Origin: Corbicula japonica | Taxonomy: Eukaryota > Mollusca > Bivalvia > Venerida > Cyrenidae | Direction: 5' to 3' | DNA: 64,000 nucleotides | NCBI GenBank assembly: GCA_038501625.1 | Contig: JAZAYU010000034.1 | Span: 5,864,467 to 5,928,466 of the forward strand | In this document: positions 49,701 to 55,403 of the stretch, in pieces | Layout: each line of letters starts with the position of its first letter | Position numbering within the stretch: position 1 is the stretch's first letter | Notes under the pieces: model-generated | Database searches by the model: none | What the model saw: only the letters and a program-made list of their open reading frames with translations | What the model was told of the DNA's origin: nothing | Program-made: the position numbers and the translations under genes

Positions 49701-52700
49701 GAAACCACAAGGCCTAGAGCTTAGATATTTGGCATTTAGCATCCTCTAGTGGAACTCTACAAAGATTGTTCAAATGATTCCCCTGGGGTCAAAATTGGCC
49801 CCGCCCCAGGGGTCACTTCATTTTGCATAGACTTATATAGGAAAAACTTTAAAAATCTTCTTGTCTGAAACCACAAGGCCTAGAGCTTAGATATTTGGCA
49901 TTTAGCATCCTCTAGTGGGACTCTACAAAGATTGTTCAAATGATTTCCCTGGGGTCAAAATTGGCCCCGCCCCAGGGGTCACTTCATTTTGCATAGACTC
50001 ATATAGGAAAAACTTTAAAAATCTTCTTGTCTGAAACCACAAGGCCTAGAACTTAGATATTTGGCATTAAGCACCCTCTAGTGGAACTCTACAAAGATTG
50101 TTCAAATTATTTCCCTGGGGTCAAAATTGGCCCCGCCCCAGGGGTCACTTCATTTTACAAAGACTTATATAGGAAAAACTTTAAAAATCTTCTTGTCTGA
50201 AACCACAAGGCCTAGAGCTTAGATATTTGGCATTTAGCATCCTCTAGTGGAACTCTACAAAGATTGTTCAAATTATTTTCCAGGGGTCTAAATTGGCCCA
50301 GCCCCAGGGGTCACTTCATTTTATATAGACTTATATAGGAAAAACTTTAAAAATCTTCTTGTCTGAAACCACAAGGCCTAGAGCTTAGATATTTGGCATT
50401 TAGCATCCTCTAGTGGACCTCTACAAAGTTTGTTCAAATGATTTCCCTGGGGTCAAAATTGGCCCCGCCCCAGGGGTCACTTCATTTTACATAGACTTAT
50501 ATAGGAAAAACTTTAAAAATCTTCTTGTCTGAAACCACAAGGTGTAGAGCTTAGATATTTGGCATTTAGCATCCTCTAGTGGAACTCTACAAAGATTGTT
50601 CAAATTATTTCCCTGGGGTCAAAATTGGCCCTGCCCCAGGGGTCACTTCATTTTGCATAGACTTATATAGGAAAAACTTCAAAAATCTTCTTGTCTGAAA
50701 CCACAAGGCCTAGAGCTTAGATATTTGGCATTTAGCATCCTCTAGTGGAACTCTACAAAGATTGTTCAAATGATTTCCCTGGGGTCAAAATTGGCCCTGC
50801 CCCAGGGGTCACTTCAATTTGCATAGACTTATATAGGAAAAACTTTAAAAATCTTCTTGTCTGAAACCACAAGGCCTAGAGCTTAGATATTTGGCACTTA
50901 GCACCCTCTAGTGGAAACTACAAAGATTGTTCAAATGATTTCCCTGGGGTCAAAATTGGCCCCGCCCCAGGGGTCACTTCATTTTACATAGACTTATATA
51001 CTAATATAGGAAAAACTTTAAAAATCTTCTTGTCTGAAACCACAAGGCCTCGAGCTTAGATATTTGGCATTTAGCATCCTCTAATGGAACTCTCCAAAGA
51101 TTGTTCAAATTATTTCCCAGGGATGTAAATTGGCCCCGCCCCAGGGGTCACTTCATTTTATATAGACTTGTATAGGAAAACCTTTAAAAATCTTCTTGTC
51201 TGAAACCACAAGGCCTAGAGCTTAGATATTTGGCATTTAGCATCCTCTAGTGGAACTCTACAAAGATTGTTCAAATGATTTCCCTGGGGTCAAAATTGGC
51301 CCCGCCCCAGGGGTCACTTCATTTTGCATAGACTTATATAGGAAAACCTTTAAAAATCTTCTTGTCTGAAACCACAAGGCCTAGAGCTTAGATATTTGGC
51401 ATTTAGCATCCTCTAGTGGAACTCTACAAAGATTGTTCAAATGATTTCCCTGGGGTCAAAATTGGCCCCGCCCCAGGGGTCACTTCATTTTATATAGACT
51501 TATATACTACATGTAATATAGGAAAAACTTTAAAAATCTTCTTGTCTGAAACCACAAGGCCTAGAGCTTAGATATTTGGCATTGAGCATCCTCTAATGGA
51601 ACTCTACAAAGATTGTTCAAATTATTTCCCAGGGGTGTAAATTGGCCCCGCCCCAGGTGTTACTTCATTTTATATAGACTTGTATAGGAAAAACTTTTAA
51701 AATCTTCTTGTCTGAAACCACAAGGCCTAGAGCTTAGATATTTGGCATTTAGCATCCTCTAGTGGAACTGTATAAAGATTGTTCAAATTATTTCCCTGGG
51801 GTCAAAATTGGCCCCGCCCCAGGGGTCACTTCATTTTGCATAGACTTATATAGGAAAAACTTTAAAAATCTTCTTGTCTGAAACCACAAGGCCTAGAGCT
51901 TAGATATTTGGCATTTAGCACCCTCTAGTGGAACTCTACAAAGATTGTTCAAATGATTTCCCTGGAGTCAAAATTGGCCCCGCCCCAGGGGTCACTTCAT
52001 TTTTTATAGACTTATATAGGAAAAACTTTAAAAATCTTCTTGTCTGAAACCACAAGGGTTGAGCTTAGATATTTGGCATTTAGCATCCTCTAGTGGAACT
52101 CTACAAAGATTGTTCAAATTATTTCCCTGGGGTCAAAATTGGCCCCGCCCCAGGGGTCACTTCATTTTGCATAGACTTATATAGGAAAAACTTTAAAAAA
52201 TCTTCTTGTCTGAAACCACAAGGCCTAGAGCTTAGATATTTGGCATTTAGCATCCTCTATTGGAACTCTTCAAAGATTGTTCAAATGATTTCCCTGGGAT
52301 CAAAATTGGCCCCGCCCCAGGGGTCACTTCATTTTACATAGACTTGTATAGGAAAAACTTTAAAAATCTTCTTGTCTGAAACCACAAGCTGAGAGTACTT
52401 TTGTAGTCATTTGAGCGATATAGGGCCATCATGGCCCTCTTGTTTCAGAACTTATTGGAGATTTTTTTACACATCTGGCAACATAATGTTATTTTTACTG
52501 CCAAATGAACATTAAGTAATTTCTCTGCTCAATATTTTGACATGATTTTAAAAAAAAGGACATCGGTGCCCAAGGTTATAAAACTGAGCATAGAAACTAG
52601 TCTCAAATCTCAAGCATCTGATTGGCTGAAATGAAGACCTGTCACCATTTCACCCAATCTGATGCTTGAGATTTGAGCCTGGTTTCCATTCTCAGTTTTA

Positions 52701-53176
52701 TAACCTTGGGACCTGCTGTTCGAATGTATCTTTTCCTGTGAGACAATTATGTTCAGCCAGTCACCATACTTATTTCTTGTGTTTTTACTGAGGCTTGACA
52801 TCTTTTGGCAATACCCTGGGTGAAAGTTTTGCCTGAAATTCAGGTTTCTCTGGGTCTAAAAATGATTGATTTTCTTTATTTTCTCTACATAAATTGACAA
52901 ATTTTCAGATTTCCAGGTTTTTCGGAAATTCCTAACTTTCACCCTTGCATAACCGATGTGTATCACATATTGAGTTGAGGTGTTGTATGTTTCAGGTATT
53001 TGGAAGAAGCTGTGATGAACTTGGATCCCAGTGACAGTGTGACACAGGAACATATGAAAGGAGTGCTCTATACACTTAACCAAAAATTAAGACGTTATAT
53101 TCCAGCTCATCCTAATGATAAAGTGACTCGCTCCTTAAAAATGTTACTTATGGCCTCGGAATCACTTCTGAAATAG
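22683..53176 (+). CDS. EDC4: Enhancer of mRNA-decapping protein 4 (Ge-1/Hedls), complete, 29 coding exons
   Basis: EDC4 is the P-body scaffold that brings DCP1 and DCP2 together and promotes 5' cap removal (family knowledge). All 29 exons join in phase: 4,278 nt, 1,425 residues plus stop, close to about 1,400 in human. Residues about 90-510 match the WD40 propeller (VKITPLVSYDWENRRYIGNL, HRVIWCPYIPDD, AAFSPDGTALATASTDGEVK, QFWKFAVTGANNNQEIKIW). Residues about 510-930 form an S/T/P-rich linker with a D/E-rich block (834-903). Residues about 930-1240 are coiled coil (IQAPIQAAYREAFQNIVIP). The C-terminal helical domain (AHIMNLLRQGQLNAAFQQ, PCPLHQPVLLSLIQQLS, YLEEAVMNLD) ends SESLLK. The start has a strong context (A at -3, G at +4). 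Introns 6 and 22 look U12-type. Introns are crowded with MITEs and satellite-like arrays. Confidence 0.97.
22950..23373. mobile_element. 424-bp MITE with 5-bp target duplication AAGAT (EDC4 intron 1)
   Basis: Flanked by AAGAT on both sides (22945-22949, 23374-23378). The ends are CACTTTTTTTTCAC and AAAAAAACACTG. A second copy at 25260-25655 has its own 5-bp duplication. Both share GGGGTTGCAGCCCTTTGGA and GGAATATTTGGAAGATACTT. Five-bp duplications fit hAT5 or Transib types; the superfamily is unresolved. Confidence 0.8.
23807..23852 (+). CDS. EDC4: EDC4 exon 2 (residues 32-47)
   Basis: A 46-nt exon between TTTTTCAG and GTAACA, encoding SSMASIDRSVNVQD. Phase 1 in, phase 2 out. Confidence 0.85.
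24657..24773 (+). CDS. EDC4: EDC4 exon 3 (residues 47-86)
   Basis: Acceptor ATTCCAG, donor GTAGTT. Encodes HDVMQTLSGMVQSSGDAS and continues to DGASARQL. Phase 2 on both sides. Confidence 0.87.
25029..25670. mobile_element. TTAACCC MITE interrupted by the 25260-25655 insertion (EDC4 intron 3)
   Basis: The left part runs 25029-25259 (TTAACCCTTTACTCCG...ATGTGGAGT). The right part (GGAGTAAAGGCTTGA) resumes after the insertion. The GGAGT duplication shows the MITE was the insertion target, so the MITE is older. Confidence 0.75.
25260..25655. mobile_element. 396-bp MITE with 5-bp target duplication GGAGT (EDC4 intron 3)
   Basis: Ends CAGTGGTTTTTTTT and AAAAAAACACCG, flanked by GGAGT at 25255-25259 and 25656-25660. 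Sister of the copy at 22950-23373. Confidence 0.82.
25803..25923 (+). CDS. EDC4: EDC4 exon 4 (residues 86-126)
   Basis: Encodes ITLQGNDTANSFSVYGQEVD, aligning with the human ICLSGDD...KEVEIV segment that opens the WD40 region, and ends STGSNK. Phase 2 in, phase 0 out (AAG|GTTTGT). Confidence 0.95.
26587..26692 (+). CDS. EDC4: EDC4 exon 5 (residues 127-162)
   Basis: Encodes VKITPLVSYDWENRRYIGNL, a signature segment of EDC4 (human VKIQPVAKYDWEQKYYYGNL). Phase 0 in, phase 1 out. Confidence 0.97.
27106..27347. mobile_element. TTAACCC MITE, full length (EDC4 intron 5)
   Basis: A 242-bp near-palindrome with TTAACCCTAT...AAAGGGTTAA ends. It holds the two inverted GATCAGCTGGCACATC-type blocks around the TTTTGGTCAGAAATAA centre. 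Confidence 0.85.
27478..27664 (+). CDS. EDC4: EDC4 exon 6 (residues 162-224)
   Basis: Encodes KTGGVVRVTSRKTAERHLLK and then FVGRVIDLAFAHTDDILLGV, a WD40 blade (human GFTGSVADLAFAH). The donor is GTATCCTTT, the U12 consensus. Phase 2 out. Confidence 0.96.
27930..29590 (+). mobile_element. Pearl/Helentron-like element with about 165-bp tandem cores (EDC4 intron 6)
   Basis: Begins with the hairpin GTCTCCCACCACGTAGTGGT, followed by a CTGTCTGTCCGTCTGTCC microsatellite, then about four tandem cores (GGCCATAATATCTCGGCCAA, GGCCCTTGAATTATCC). An insertion with an endonuclease relic follows, then one or two more cores. It ends near TGGGAGACATGTGC...GTTCTAGTTA. The left-hairpin, microsatellite, tandem-core, tail layout is that of bivalve pearl elements. 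Confidence 0.7.
28773..29042 (+). pseudogene. Endonuclease-domain relic (Helentron or non-LTR type)
   Basis: About 90 codons with IVVGDFNVNI, QLITQPTTAGRTIIDHIYVN and a terminal SYHDITYIAL then stop. These are the C-terminal motifs of apurinic-like endonuclease domains (GDFN, T..G..IDHIY, final H). The stop right after the domain fits Helentron proteins, where the endonuclease is last. The first half of the domain is missing, so it is non-functional. A LINE origin is not excluded. Confidence 0.65.
29757..29891. repeat. Foldback MITE, diverged copy (EDC4 intron 6)
   Basis: A degenerate copy of the foldback family defined at 44571-44704: AACCAGTCTTTAATCTTAAG, then GAGATTTGAGACTGGTCTC. Confidence 0.6.
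30001..30169 (+). CDS. EDC4: EDC4 exon 7 (residues 224-280)
   Basis: Encodes LLHIQRPQTTL, then DYHRVIWCPYIPDDADDSS (human FRRIIWCPFIPEESED). Phase 2 in, phase 0 out. The acceptor belongs to the U12-type intron 6. Confidence 0.95.
30521..30625 (+). CDS. EDC4: EDC4 exon 8 (residues 281-315)
   Basis: A 105-nt phase-0 exon after CTTATTTCAG. It encodes AEIWSIDMVTKEYG (human AEVWDLDML) and ends IDSHTK. Confidence 0.95.
30694..30940. mobile_element. TTAACCC MITE (EDC4 intron 8)
   Basis: Left end TTAACCCTTTACTCCAC is intact and the right end TATGGAGTCAAGGGC is degenerate. Both inverted GATC blocks are present. Confidence 0.75.
30994..31103 (+). CDS. EDC4: EDC4 exon 9 (residues 316-352)
   Basis: Encodes AAFSPDGTALATASTDGEVK and then FFQVYMQE, the most recognisable WD40 blade (human ALSPDGTVLATASHDGYVKF). 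Phase 0 in, phase 2 out. Confidence 0.97.
31679..31762 (+). CDS. EDC4: EDC4 exon 10 (residues 352-380)
   Basis: Encodes RCLHQWKPHNGKPMSCLFF (human RCLHEWKPHDGRPLSCLLF). Phase 2 on both sides, donor GTAAGT. Confidence 0.97.
31802..31991. mobile_element. TTAACCC MITE, internally shortened (EDC4 intron 10)
   Basis: TTAACCCTTTACACC to AAAGGGTTAA in 190 bp. The right inverted block is partly deleted. It starts 39 bp after exon 10. Confidence 0.8.
32320..32415 (+). CDS. EDC4: EDC4 exon 11 (residues 380-412)
   Basis: Encodes QFWKFAVTGANNNQEIKIWS and then WNCLQTIR (human FWRFLITGADQNRELKMW). Phase 2 on both sides. Confidence 0.97.
32468..32735. repeat. MITE-derived short tandem duplications (EDC4 intron 11)
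   Basis: The segment GCAACAAGTGTAGATCCAGA and its neighbours occur three times about 65-70 bp apart, followed by a decayed TTAACCC MITE half. Confidence 0.55.
32736..33280. other. EDC4 intron 11 interior, nothing recognised
   Basis: AT-rich sequence without exons or clear repeat boundaries. Confidence 0.35.
33463..33597. repeat. Foldback MITE (EDC4 intron 11)
   Basis: Arms GATTATAAAACTGAG...CAGTCTCAAATCTCAAG and their complement ending TTTTATAACCTTGGGC. Nested in a decayed TTAACCC MITE (about 33370-33655). Confidence 0.8.
34114..34222 (+). CDS. EDC4: EDC4 exon 12 (residues 412-448)
   Basis: Encodes CMKAALDLSAKFFVLSDIKR (human LKVCLDLSAEYLILSDVQRK). Phase 2 in, phase 0 out. Confidence 0.97.
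34513..34687 (+). CDS. EDC4: EDC4 exon 13 (residues 449-507)
   Basis: Encodes VLYVLQIHQDSEQNTAHVSS and then SEFTLAQPCLSFAI, the last propeller strands (human SISEFLLTHPVLSFGI). Phase 0 in, phase 1 out. Confidence 0.96.
34893..34990. repeat. Foldback MITE, decayed (EDC4 intron 13)
   Basis: Partial match: GAGATTATAACAGTTTGA, then GATGCTTGAGATTCGAGACT. Confidence 0.45.
35075..35423 (+). CDS. EDC4: EDC4 exon 14 (residues 507-623)
   Basis: Starts with an acidic stretch, then VQIKLWTVHPKALQELLIRF (human VLIKLFCVHTKALQDVQIRF), which closes the WD40 region, then a proline/serine linker ending LLTPDAFTSSP (human LMTPDAFMTP). Phase 1 in, phase 2 out. Confidence 0.96.
35883..36249 (+). CDS. EDC4: EDC4 exon 15 (residues 623-745), S/T/P-rich linker
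   Basis: The longest exon, 367 nt. It is rich in S, T and P with many SP/TP sites (TPTTPKVEPQSPATG), matching the disordered linker of EDC4, so proline-directed phosphorylation is plausible. Phase 2 in, phase 0 out. Confidence 0.94.
36724..36906 (+). CDS. EDC4: EDC4 exon 16 (residues 746-806)
   Basis: A 183-nt phase-0 exon encoding MRIHGKSQSSYDEMDEEVAE and further acidic linker. Its predicted acceptor is GAATTTTTAG. Confidence 0.88.
36970..37437. repeat. Decayed foldback MITE and decayed TTAACCC MITE (EDC4 intron 16)
   Basis: 36970-37110 has GCTGATTGGTTAAAAT and AGAGATTTGAGACGGG, a diverged foldback. About 37190-37437 has ATCCAGATCAGACTGTACAT and a terminal AATAAAGGGT. Confidence 0.5.
37659..37741 (+). 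CDS. EDC4: EDC4 exon 17 (residues 807-834)
   Basis: Encodes DDNQLVESTESSIRAWPKPP. The W-P segment parallels human APDITRE/VWPTAP-like linker but is weakly conserved. Phase 0 in, phase 2 out. Confidence 0.88.
38162..38402. mobile_element. TTAACCC MITE, full length (EDC4 intron 17)
   Basis: 241 bp, TTAACCCTTTCCTCC to AAAGGGTTAA. It ends 22 nt before the exon 18 acceptor. Confidence 0.88.
38425..38631 (+). CDS. EDC4: EDC4 exon 18 (residues 834-903), acidic block
   Basis: About 70 residues dominated by D and E in GAT/GAA/GAG runs, for example DQEDQEDTEQADDDEADDDA. Human EDC4 has a shorter acidic patch (QSDHDDEVASL) near this position. The repeat-like codons suggest slippage expansion. Phase 2 on both sides. 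Confidence 0.93.
39158..39223 (+). CDS. EDC4: EDC4 exon 19 (residues 903-925)
   Basis: A 66-nt exon encoding MESKSEPRAAPVAGSAYSSS. Phase 2 on both sides, acceptor GTTTTAG, donor GTAGGT. Confidence 0.9.
39262..39466. mobile_element. TTAACCC MITE (EDC4 intron 19)
   Basis: Starts TTAACCCTTTTCTCC and ends ATAAAAGGGTTT. It begins 38 bp after exon 19. Confidence 0.8.
39868..40012. repeat. Foldback MITE, diverged (EDC4 intron 19)
   Basis: GACCAGTCTCGGATCTCAAG in the left arm and CATTCAGATGCTTGAGATTT in the right arm. It ends 20 bp before exon 20. Confidence 0.65.
40033..40111 (+). CDS. EDC4: EDC4 exon 20 (residues 925-951)
   Basis: Encodes EGRAAEIREIHRETIREVFD, the start of the coiled-coil half. 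Phase 2 in, phase 0 out. Confidence 0.94.
40150..40292. mobile_element. TTAACCC MITE fragment (EDC4 intron 20)
   Basis: The core GATCCAGATCAACTGGCACA and TCAAAAATAACCTAATAAAT are present; the terminal TTAACCC ends are not. Confidence 0.6.
40805..40909 (+). CDS. EDC4: EDC4 exon 21 (residues 952-986)
   Basis: A 105-nt phase-0 exon encoding LHSSMSSILKAIQSQQQQLD and NLKRNMAEQQESYLE, a heptad-rich coiled coil. Confidence 0.95.
40937..41177. mobile_element. TTAACCC MITE, full length (EDC4 intron 21)
   Basis: 241 bp, TTAACCCTTTCTTCC to ATAGGGTTAA. It begins 28 bp after exon 21. Confidence 0.87.
41218..42467. mobile_element. TTAACCC MITE split by a 1-kb insertion (EDC4 intron 21)
   Basis: The left half (CCCTTTACTTCAGGG onward) runs to about 41336. 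The right half (GAACAGTGTAGACCCTGATC to AGTAAAGGGTTAA) resumes near 42360. The element at 41337-42320 separates them. Confidence 0.7.
41337..42320. mobile_element. Terminal-inverted-repeat element inserted in a MITE
   Basis: Ends AACCTTCATTCGCAGTAGT and, inverted, AACCTTCATTCGCGGTAGT (one mismatch). 984 bp, no ORF of note. The superfamily is not clear because no target duplication is obvious. Confidence 0.65.
42501..42640. repeat. Foldback MITE (EDC4 intron 21)
   Basis: Near-complete hairpin: GGTTATAAACCTGAGCATGG to CTCAGTTTTATAACCTT, with the central AAATGGCGACCAGTCACCAT. Confidence 0.85.
42675..42832. mobile_element. TTAACCC MITE fragment (EDC4 intron 21)
   Basis: CTTGGTCAGAAATAATTGAA centre and the right inverted block, ending AGGAGTAAAGG without TTAA. 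Confidence 0.6.
43055..43199 (+). CDS. EDC4: EDC4 exon 22 (residues 987-1035)
   Basis: Encodes MQRRQLEQEQLRQVSEGAQP and then EHLGKLENIVTSRVERLFNQ (human QLEGLQSTVTGHVERAL). It ends in phase 1 at an AT donor (A|ATATCC), not GT. Confidence 0.94.
43200..43916 (+). other. EDC4 intron 22, predicted U12-type AT-AC
   Basis: The 717-bp intron starts ATATCCTTT and ends TTCAC. The branch-site match CCTTAAC lies at 43901-43907, 11 nt from the exon. Joining 43199 to 43917 gives HSQKEN-QRVQDILRQAES in frame. Using the nearby AG (43921) instead shifts the frame to a stop within 10 codons. Confidence 0.92.
43287..43430. repeat. Foldback MITE (EDC4 intron 22)
   Basis: Near-perfect hairpin with the central GCGACTGGTCGCC palindrome. 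It lies inside the AT-AC intron. Confidence 0.87.
43917..44060 (+). CDS. EDC4: EDC4 exon 23 (residues 1035-1083)
   Basis: Encodes QRVQDILRQAESRDERKQER, then VTQAIGQSVNSHLDKLVRST, coiled coil. It follows an AC acceptor. Phase 1 on both sides. Confidence 0.94.
44449..44517. repeat. Foldback MITE, half-length remnant (EDC4 intron 23)
   Basis: GGCTCAAGATCATAAA to TTTTATGTTCTTGGGCCC; the central palindrome is missing. Confidence 0.55.
44571..44704. repeat. Foldback MITE, best copy, ending 14 bp before exon 24
   Basis: Family type copy. The left arm is GCACAAGGTTATAAAACTGA...GGAAACCAGTCTCAAATCTC and the right arm is its near-exact complement ending TTTTATAACCTTGGGC. The full-length consensus is about 140 bp, almost entirely one stem, with TTGGCTGAAATGGCGACTGG next to the centre. 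There is no coding sequence. Confidence 0.9.
44718..44833 (+). CDS. EDC4: EDC4 exon 24 (residues 1083-1121)
   Basis: Encodes LTKVLEPVKDQIHHEMAQKL and DSLLKDNIGKLVRSR (human SLEPMAGQLSNSVATKL...MKENISKLLKSK). The acceptor tract TTGTTTCTTACAG starts directly after the foldback repeat. Phase 1 in, phase 0 out. Confidence 0.96.
45237..46890 (+). mobile_element. Pearl-like element with about 8 tandem 167-bp cores (EDC4 intron 24)
   Basis: Starts TTTTTAGCTCACCTGAGCAC, followed by GATCGCCTGATGTCC and a GTCCGTCC microsatellite, a lead segment (GTTGCCATGGCAACC), then about eight cores of 167 bp (CTTCTTGTCTGAAACCACAA, GATATTTGGCATTTAGCATC, CCCTGGGGTCAAAATTGGCC). It ends GTACTCAGGTGAGCGATAT, then the hairpin GGGCCATCATGGCCC and CTCTTGTTT. 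The core array with fixed flanks matches bivalve pearl/Helentron-like elements. Confidence 0.85.
47307..47472 (+). CDS. EDC4: EDC4 exon 25 (residues 1122-1177)
   Basis: Encodes GSAIQAPIQAAYREAFQNIV and then FERTTQNMYQQVSDTFQRGT (human TLQGPMQAAYREAFQSVVLPAFE). Phase 0 in, phase 1 out. Confidence 0.97.
47473..48094. other. EDC4 intron 25, nothing recognised
   Basis: 622 bp of AT-rich intron without a recognised repeat. Confidence 0.4.
48095..48281 (+). CDS. EDC4: EDC4 exon 26 (residues 1177-1239)
   Basis: Encodes RQLESHLEGLRQKHLEARDP and MRKLKDSFEKSSEQMQSHVL (human QLESHMKSRK...REPVLAQLRGLV). Coiled coil. Phase 1 in, phase 2 out. Confidence 0.96.
48613..48829 (+). CDS. EDC4: EDC4 exon 27 (residues 1239-1311)
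   Basis: Encodes FVREAVRDEVAVAMREQGNT, SVLSAMRSGAVTP, then AHIMNLLRQGQLNAAFQQ (human AHILQLLQQGHLNQAFQQ), the start of the C-terminal domain. Phase 2 in, phase 0 out. Confidence 0.97.
49009..49172 (+). CDS. EDC4: EDC4 exon 28 (residues 1312-1366)
   Basis: Encodes ALSAANLDLVISLCEAVNPS and CPLHQPVLLSLIQQLSADLE (human CPLSQPVLLSLIQQLASDL). Phase 0 in, phase 2 out. Confidence 0.98.
49314..52442 (+). mobile_element. Pearl-like element with about 17 tandem 167-bp cores (EDC4 intron 28)
   Basis: Same family and orientation as 45237-46890. The 5' tip is shortened (the CACCTGAGCACG part is missing). There are about 17 cores, some with short internal insertions (an extra TATACTAATATAGG-type stretch near 51000 and 51505). 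It has the same tail with GGGCCATCATGGCCC and CTCTTGTTT. It makes up most of the 3.8-kb intron. Confidence 0.87.
52568..52711. repeat. Foldback MITE (EDC4 intron 28)
   Basis: GCCCAAGGTTATAAAACTGA to TTTTATAACCTTGGG, with several arm mismatches. Confidence 0.85.
52996..53176 (+). CDS. EDC4: EDC4 exon 29, terminal (residues 1366-1425 and stop)
   Basis: Encodes YLEEAVMNLDPSDSVTQEHM (human YLEEAVMHLDHSDPITRDHM) and ends MASESLLK followed by TAG at 53174-53176. Confidence 0.98.
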
Positions 53177-53267
53177 TGCAGTTTCCAAATCGATATTTAA
53201 GTGTTGAAACGACATGTAGACCTGACAATTACTACAATTGTTTTACTTCATTCTGCCAAAGATATGT

Positions 53268-53391
53268 GCCCAAGGTTATAAAACTGAGCATGGAAACCAG
53301 TCTCAAATCTCAAGCATCTGATTGGCTGAAATGGCGACATTTGAGATTTGAGACTGGTTTCCAATCTTAGTTTTACACCTTCAACCATGGA
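53268..53391. repeat. Foldback MITE in the presumed EDC4 3' UTR
   Basis: Starts 92 nt after the stop codon: GCCCAAGGTTATAAAACTGA, left arm, shortened centre (GCGACATTTGAGATTTGAG), right arm ending TTTTACACCTT. Confidence 0.82.
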
Positions 53392-53885
53392 ATTAAATTG
53401 TATACTATACCATCTCAAGAATGAGTTGGCTACATGTATTGAACTGGCTAGAGTCAAGACTTGAAAAAGCCCCTTTTAAGCAATATAGTTTGCATTCTCA
53501 TTACTACCAAAACCCCTGGAAAGTTTCCTGATGTTATGATTATCTTTAATAACGGGCTCTCTATCATAAAAAAGAGAAGTTATAATGATTGCATATTTTG
53601 GTTTTATCATGATAGGGTATAGAAATCAATATTTTTATTTAACATGGTTGTTGATTTTAAATTGAAAGTAGAAATTTAACCTCAATTATATTGGAACCTG
53701 TGTAGATTTTACATTTCTAAGTCATTTCTGTTAAGACATAATGTTAATACTGGTCAGTGTGAAAACTGGATGTTTATACCAAACAGAATGATGTTTCTGT
53801 GATACACAGGACAGTGCCTTAGAGTCCACTTATAACTCTTAATAACATAGATGGTTTGTTCAGTTGAAAGTTACATATATCAAAT

Positions 53886-53891
53886 AATAAA
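53886..53891 (+). terminator. Candidate EDC4 polyadenylation signal AATAAA
   Basis: The first AATAAA that I see after the stop codon, about 710 nt downstream. The cleavage site is not known from sequence. Confidence 0.35.
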
Positions 53892-53991
53892 TGTTGTCAA
53901 TGTTAACCTGCTTTTAGTAGACACATGACCAAAGCAAAAATCAATCAACTTTTTAGCTGCTATAACAGTTGGTATTAATGACTTGGATTTC

Positions 53992-54210
53992 GTAAACCCT
54001 TTCTTCCATATATTCGCATTTTTAAGCATGCAGCTGGCTCATCCGTGCTGTCTGATCAGGATCTGCACTAGTTGCTTTTTGGTCAGAAATAACCTAATAA
54101 ATCAAATAGCGAACAGTGCAGATCCTGATCAGATGGCATGGATGTGCCAGCTGATCTGGATCTAAACTGTTCGCCTATGCAATAGGTGTGTATATGAAGG
54201 AAAGGGTTAG
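53992..54210. mobile_element. TTAACCC MITE (EDC4 3' flank)
   Basis: GTAAACCCTTTCTTCC to GAAAGGGTTAG. Both inverted blocks and the central TTTTTGGTCAGAAATAACCT are present. Confidence 0.8.
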
Positions 54211-54970
54211 ATTTCAGCCAGTTCACTTGTTGTTAATTACAGTGTTTTACAGAAATTAATTTACTGAATAGCAAACTGAGTAGAACCTGATCAGACAGGT
54301 TTAATGTGCAGGCTGATCTGGATCTACAATGGTCTTAAATAGGACAGAATGCTTTGGTTGAGCACTTAAAGGTTTAATAGTTATTTTATTTAAATAAGGA
54401 ATATGTTGAATGCTTATTTAAATAAGGAATATGTTGAATGCTGAAGAAACTCTTAAATAATTGACATATTAGAGGTTACAATGTGTTTATACATAGCCAG
54501 CTCAAAATTGTGTTGTTTATTGTAAATCTGTTAATAATTAGATCATGATCTATAATTATTGTTTAATCCTGCTCATTACCGGTCTTCAGGTAGTATTTTC
54601 TTTCTAAAGTTATGTTAGGTTTTTAAAATGCTAACACAGGATCTTACTGGCCACAATTTCAACATTTAAGAGAGGAAAAATATGATGCTTTCTCATTGAG
54701 CTGCCTAGACATAGCTGAACATGCTTAACTTGATTTTTATTCTGTTTTTTTTTTACTCTTATATTACAAACCCCTATTGTTATGAGCAGAAGCACAATAT
54801 ACACAATATCGGAGTATATACATAAAAATCATTAGCTTATTTACTAGAACATGTTAACTTATTTCAATTTCATATTCTACAAATACATTAACAAAAACAA
54901 TAAAACATCTATTTTTCAGCACTGTTTACATACTACTGCCAAGGTCTCTAATTGTTCACCAAAGACCCTT
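54211..54970. other. 3' flank: MITE fragment, a 28-bp duplication, otherwise nothing
   Basis: 54241-54380 carries a decayed MITE half. Around 54385-54441 TTATTTAAATAAGGAATATG occurs twice in tandem. Confidence 0.45.
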
Positions 54971-55203
54971 GAACCTTTCCTCCATATATACGTCTTTTAT
55001 TGCATGGGAGACCATTGTAGATCCAGATCAGCCTGCACATACATGCCATCTGATCAGGATCTGCACTGTTTTTTATCTATATGGTTATTTCTTATAAAAA
55101 AGCAAACAGTGCAGATCCTGATCCAATGGCATGGATGTGCATGCTGATCTAGATCTACAGTTTGCACATGTGATAAAACAGGTTTATATGGAGTCTAGGG
55201 TTT
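54971..55203. mobile_element. TTAACCC MITE, diverged
   Basis: CCTTTCCTCCATATATACG to ATGGAGTCTAGGGTTTTAA, with both GATCAGGATCTGCACTG-type blocks. Confidence 0.75.
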
Positions 55204-55403
55204 TAATATTACATTTGGAAGAGTTACTGTTATGTTAGTTTAGATTTAGAAATCATTGTTAAAGAAGAACATTTATATTTTCAGGTAGGAAGCAGATAGC
55301 TTCATCTTTTAAGACAACAGATATAAAACAAAAATGACCAGAACAGCTGTTTGTTATCATTTATTAATTATTGGCAATCAGATGAAACATGGAAAAGAAC
55401 TGT

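Noticed and set aside
45500..52400. Regular 167-bp repeats as a possible CRISPR-like or regulatory array
   Set aside because: Units are contiguous tandem cores without unique spacers, in introns of a eukaryotic gene, with fixed element ends.
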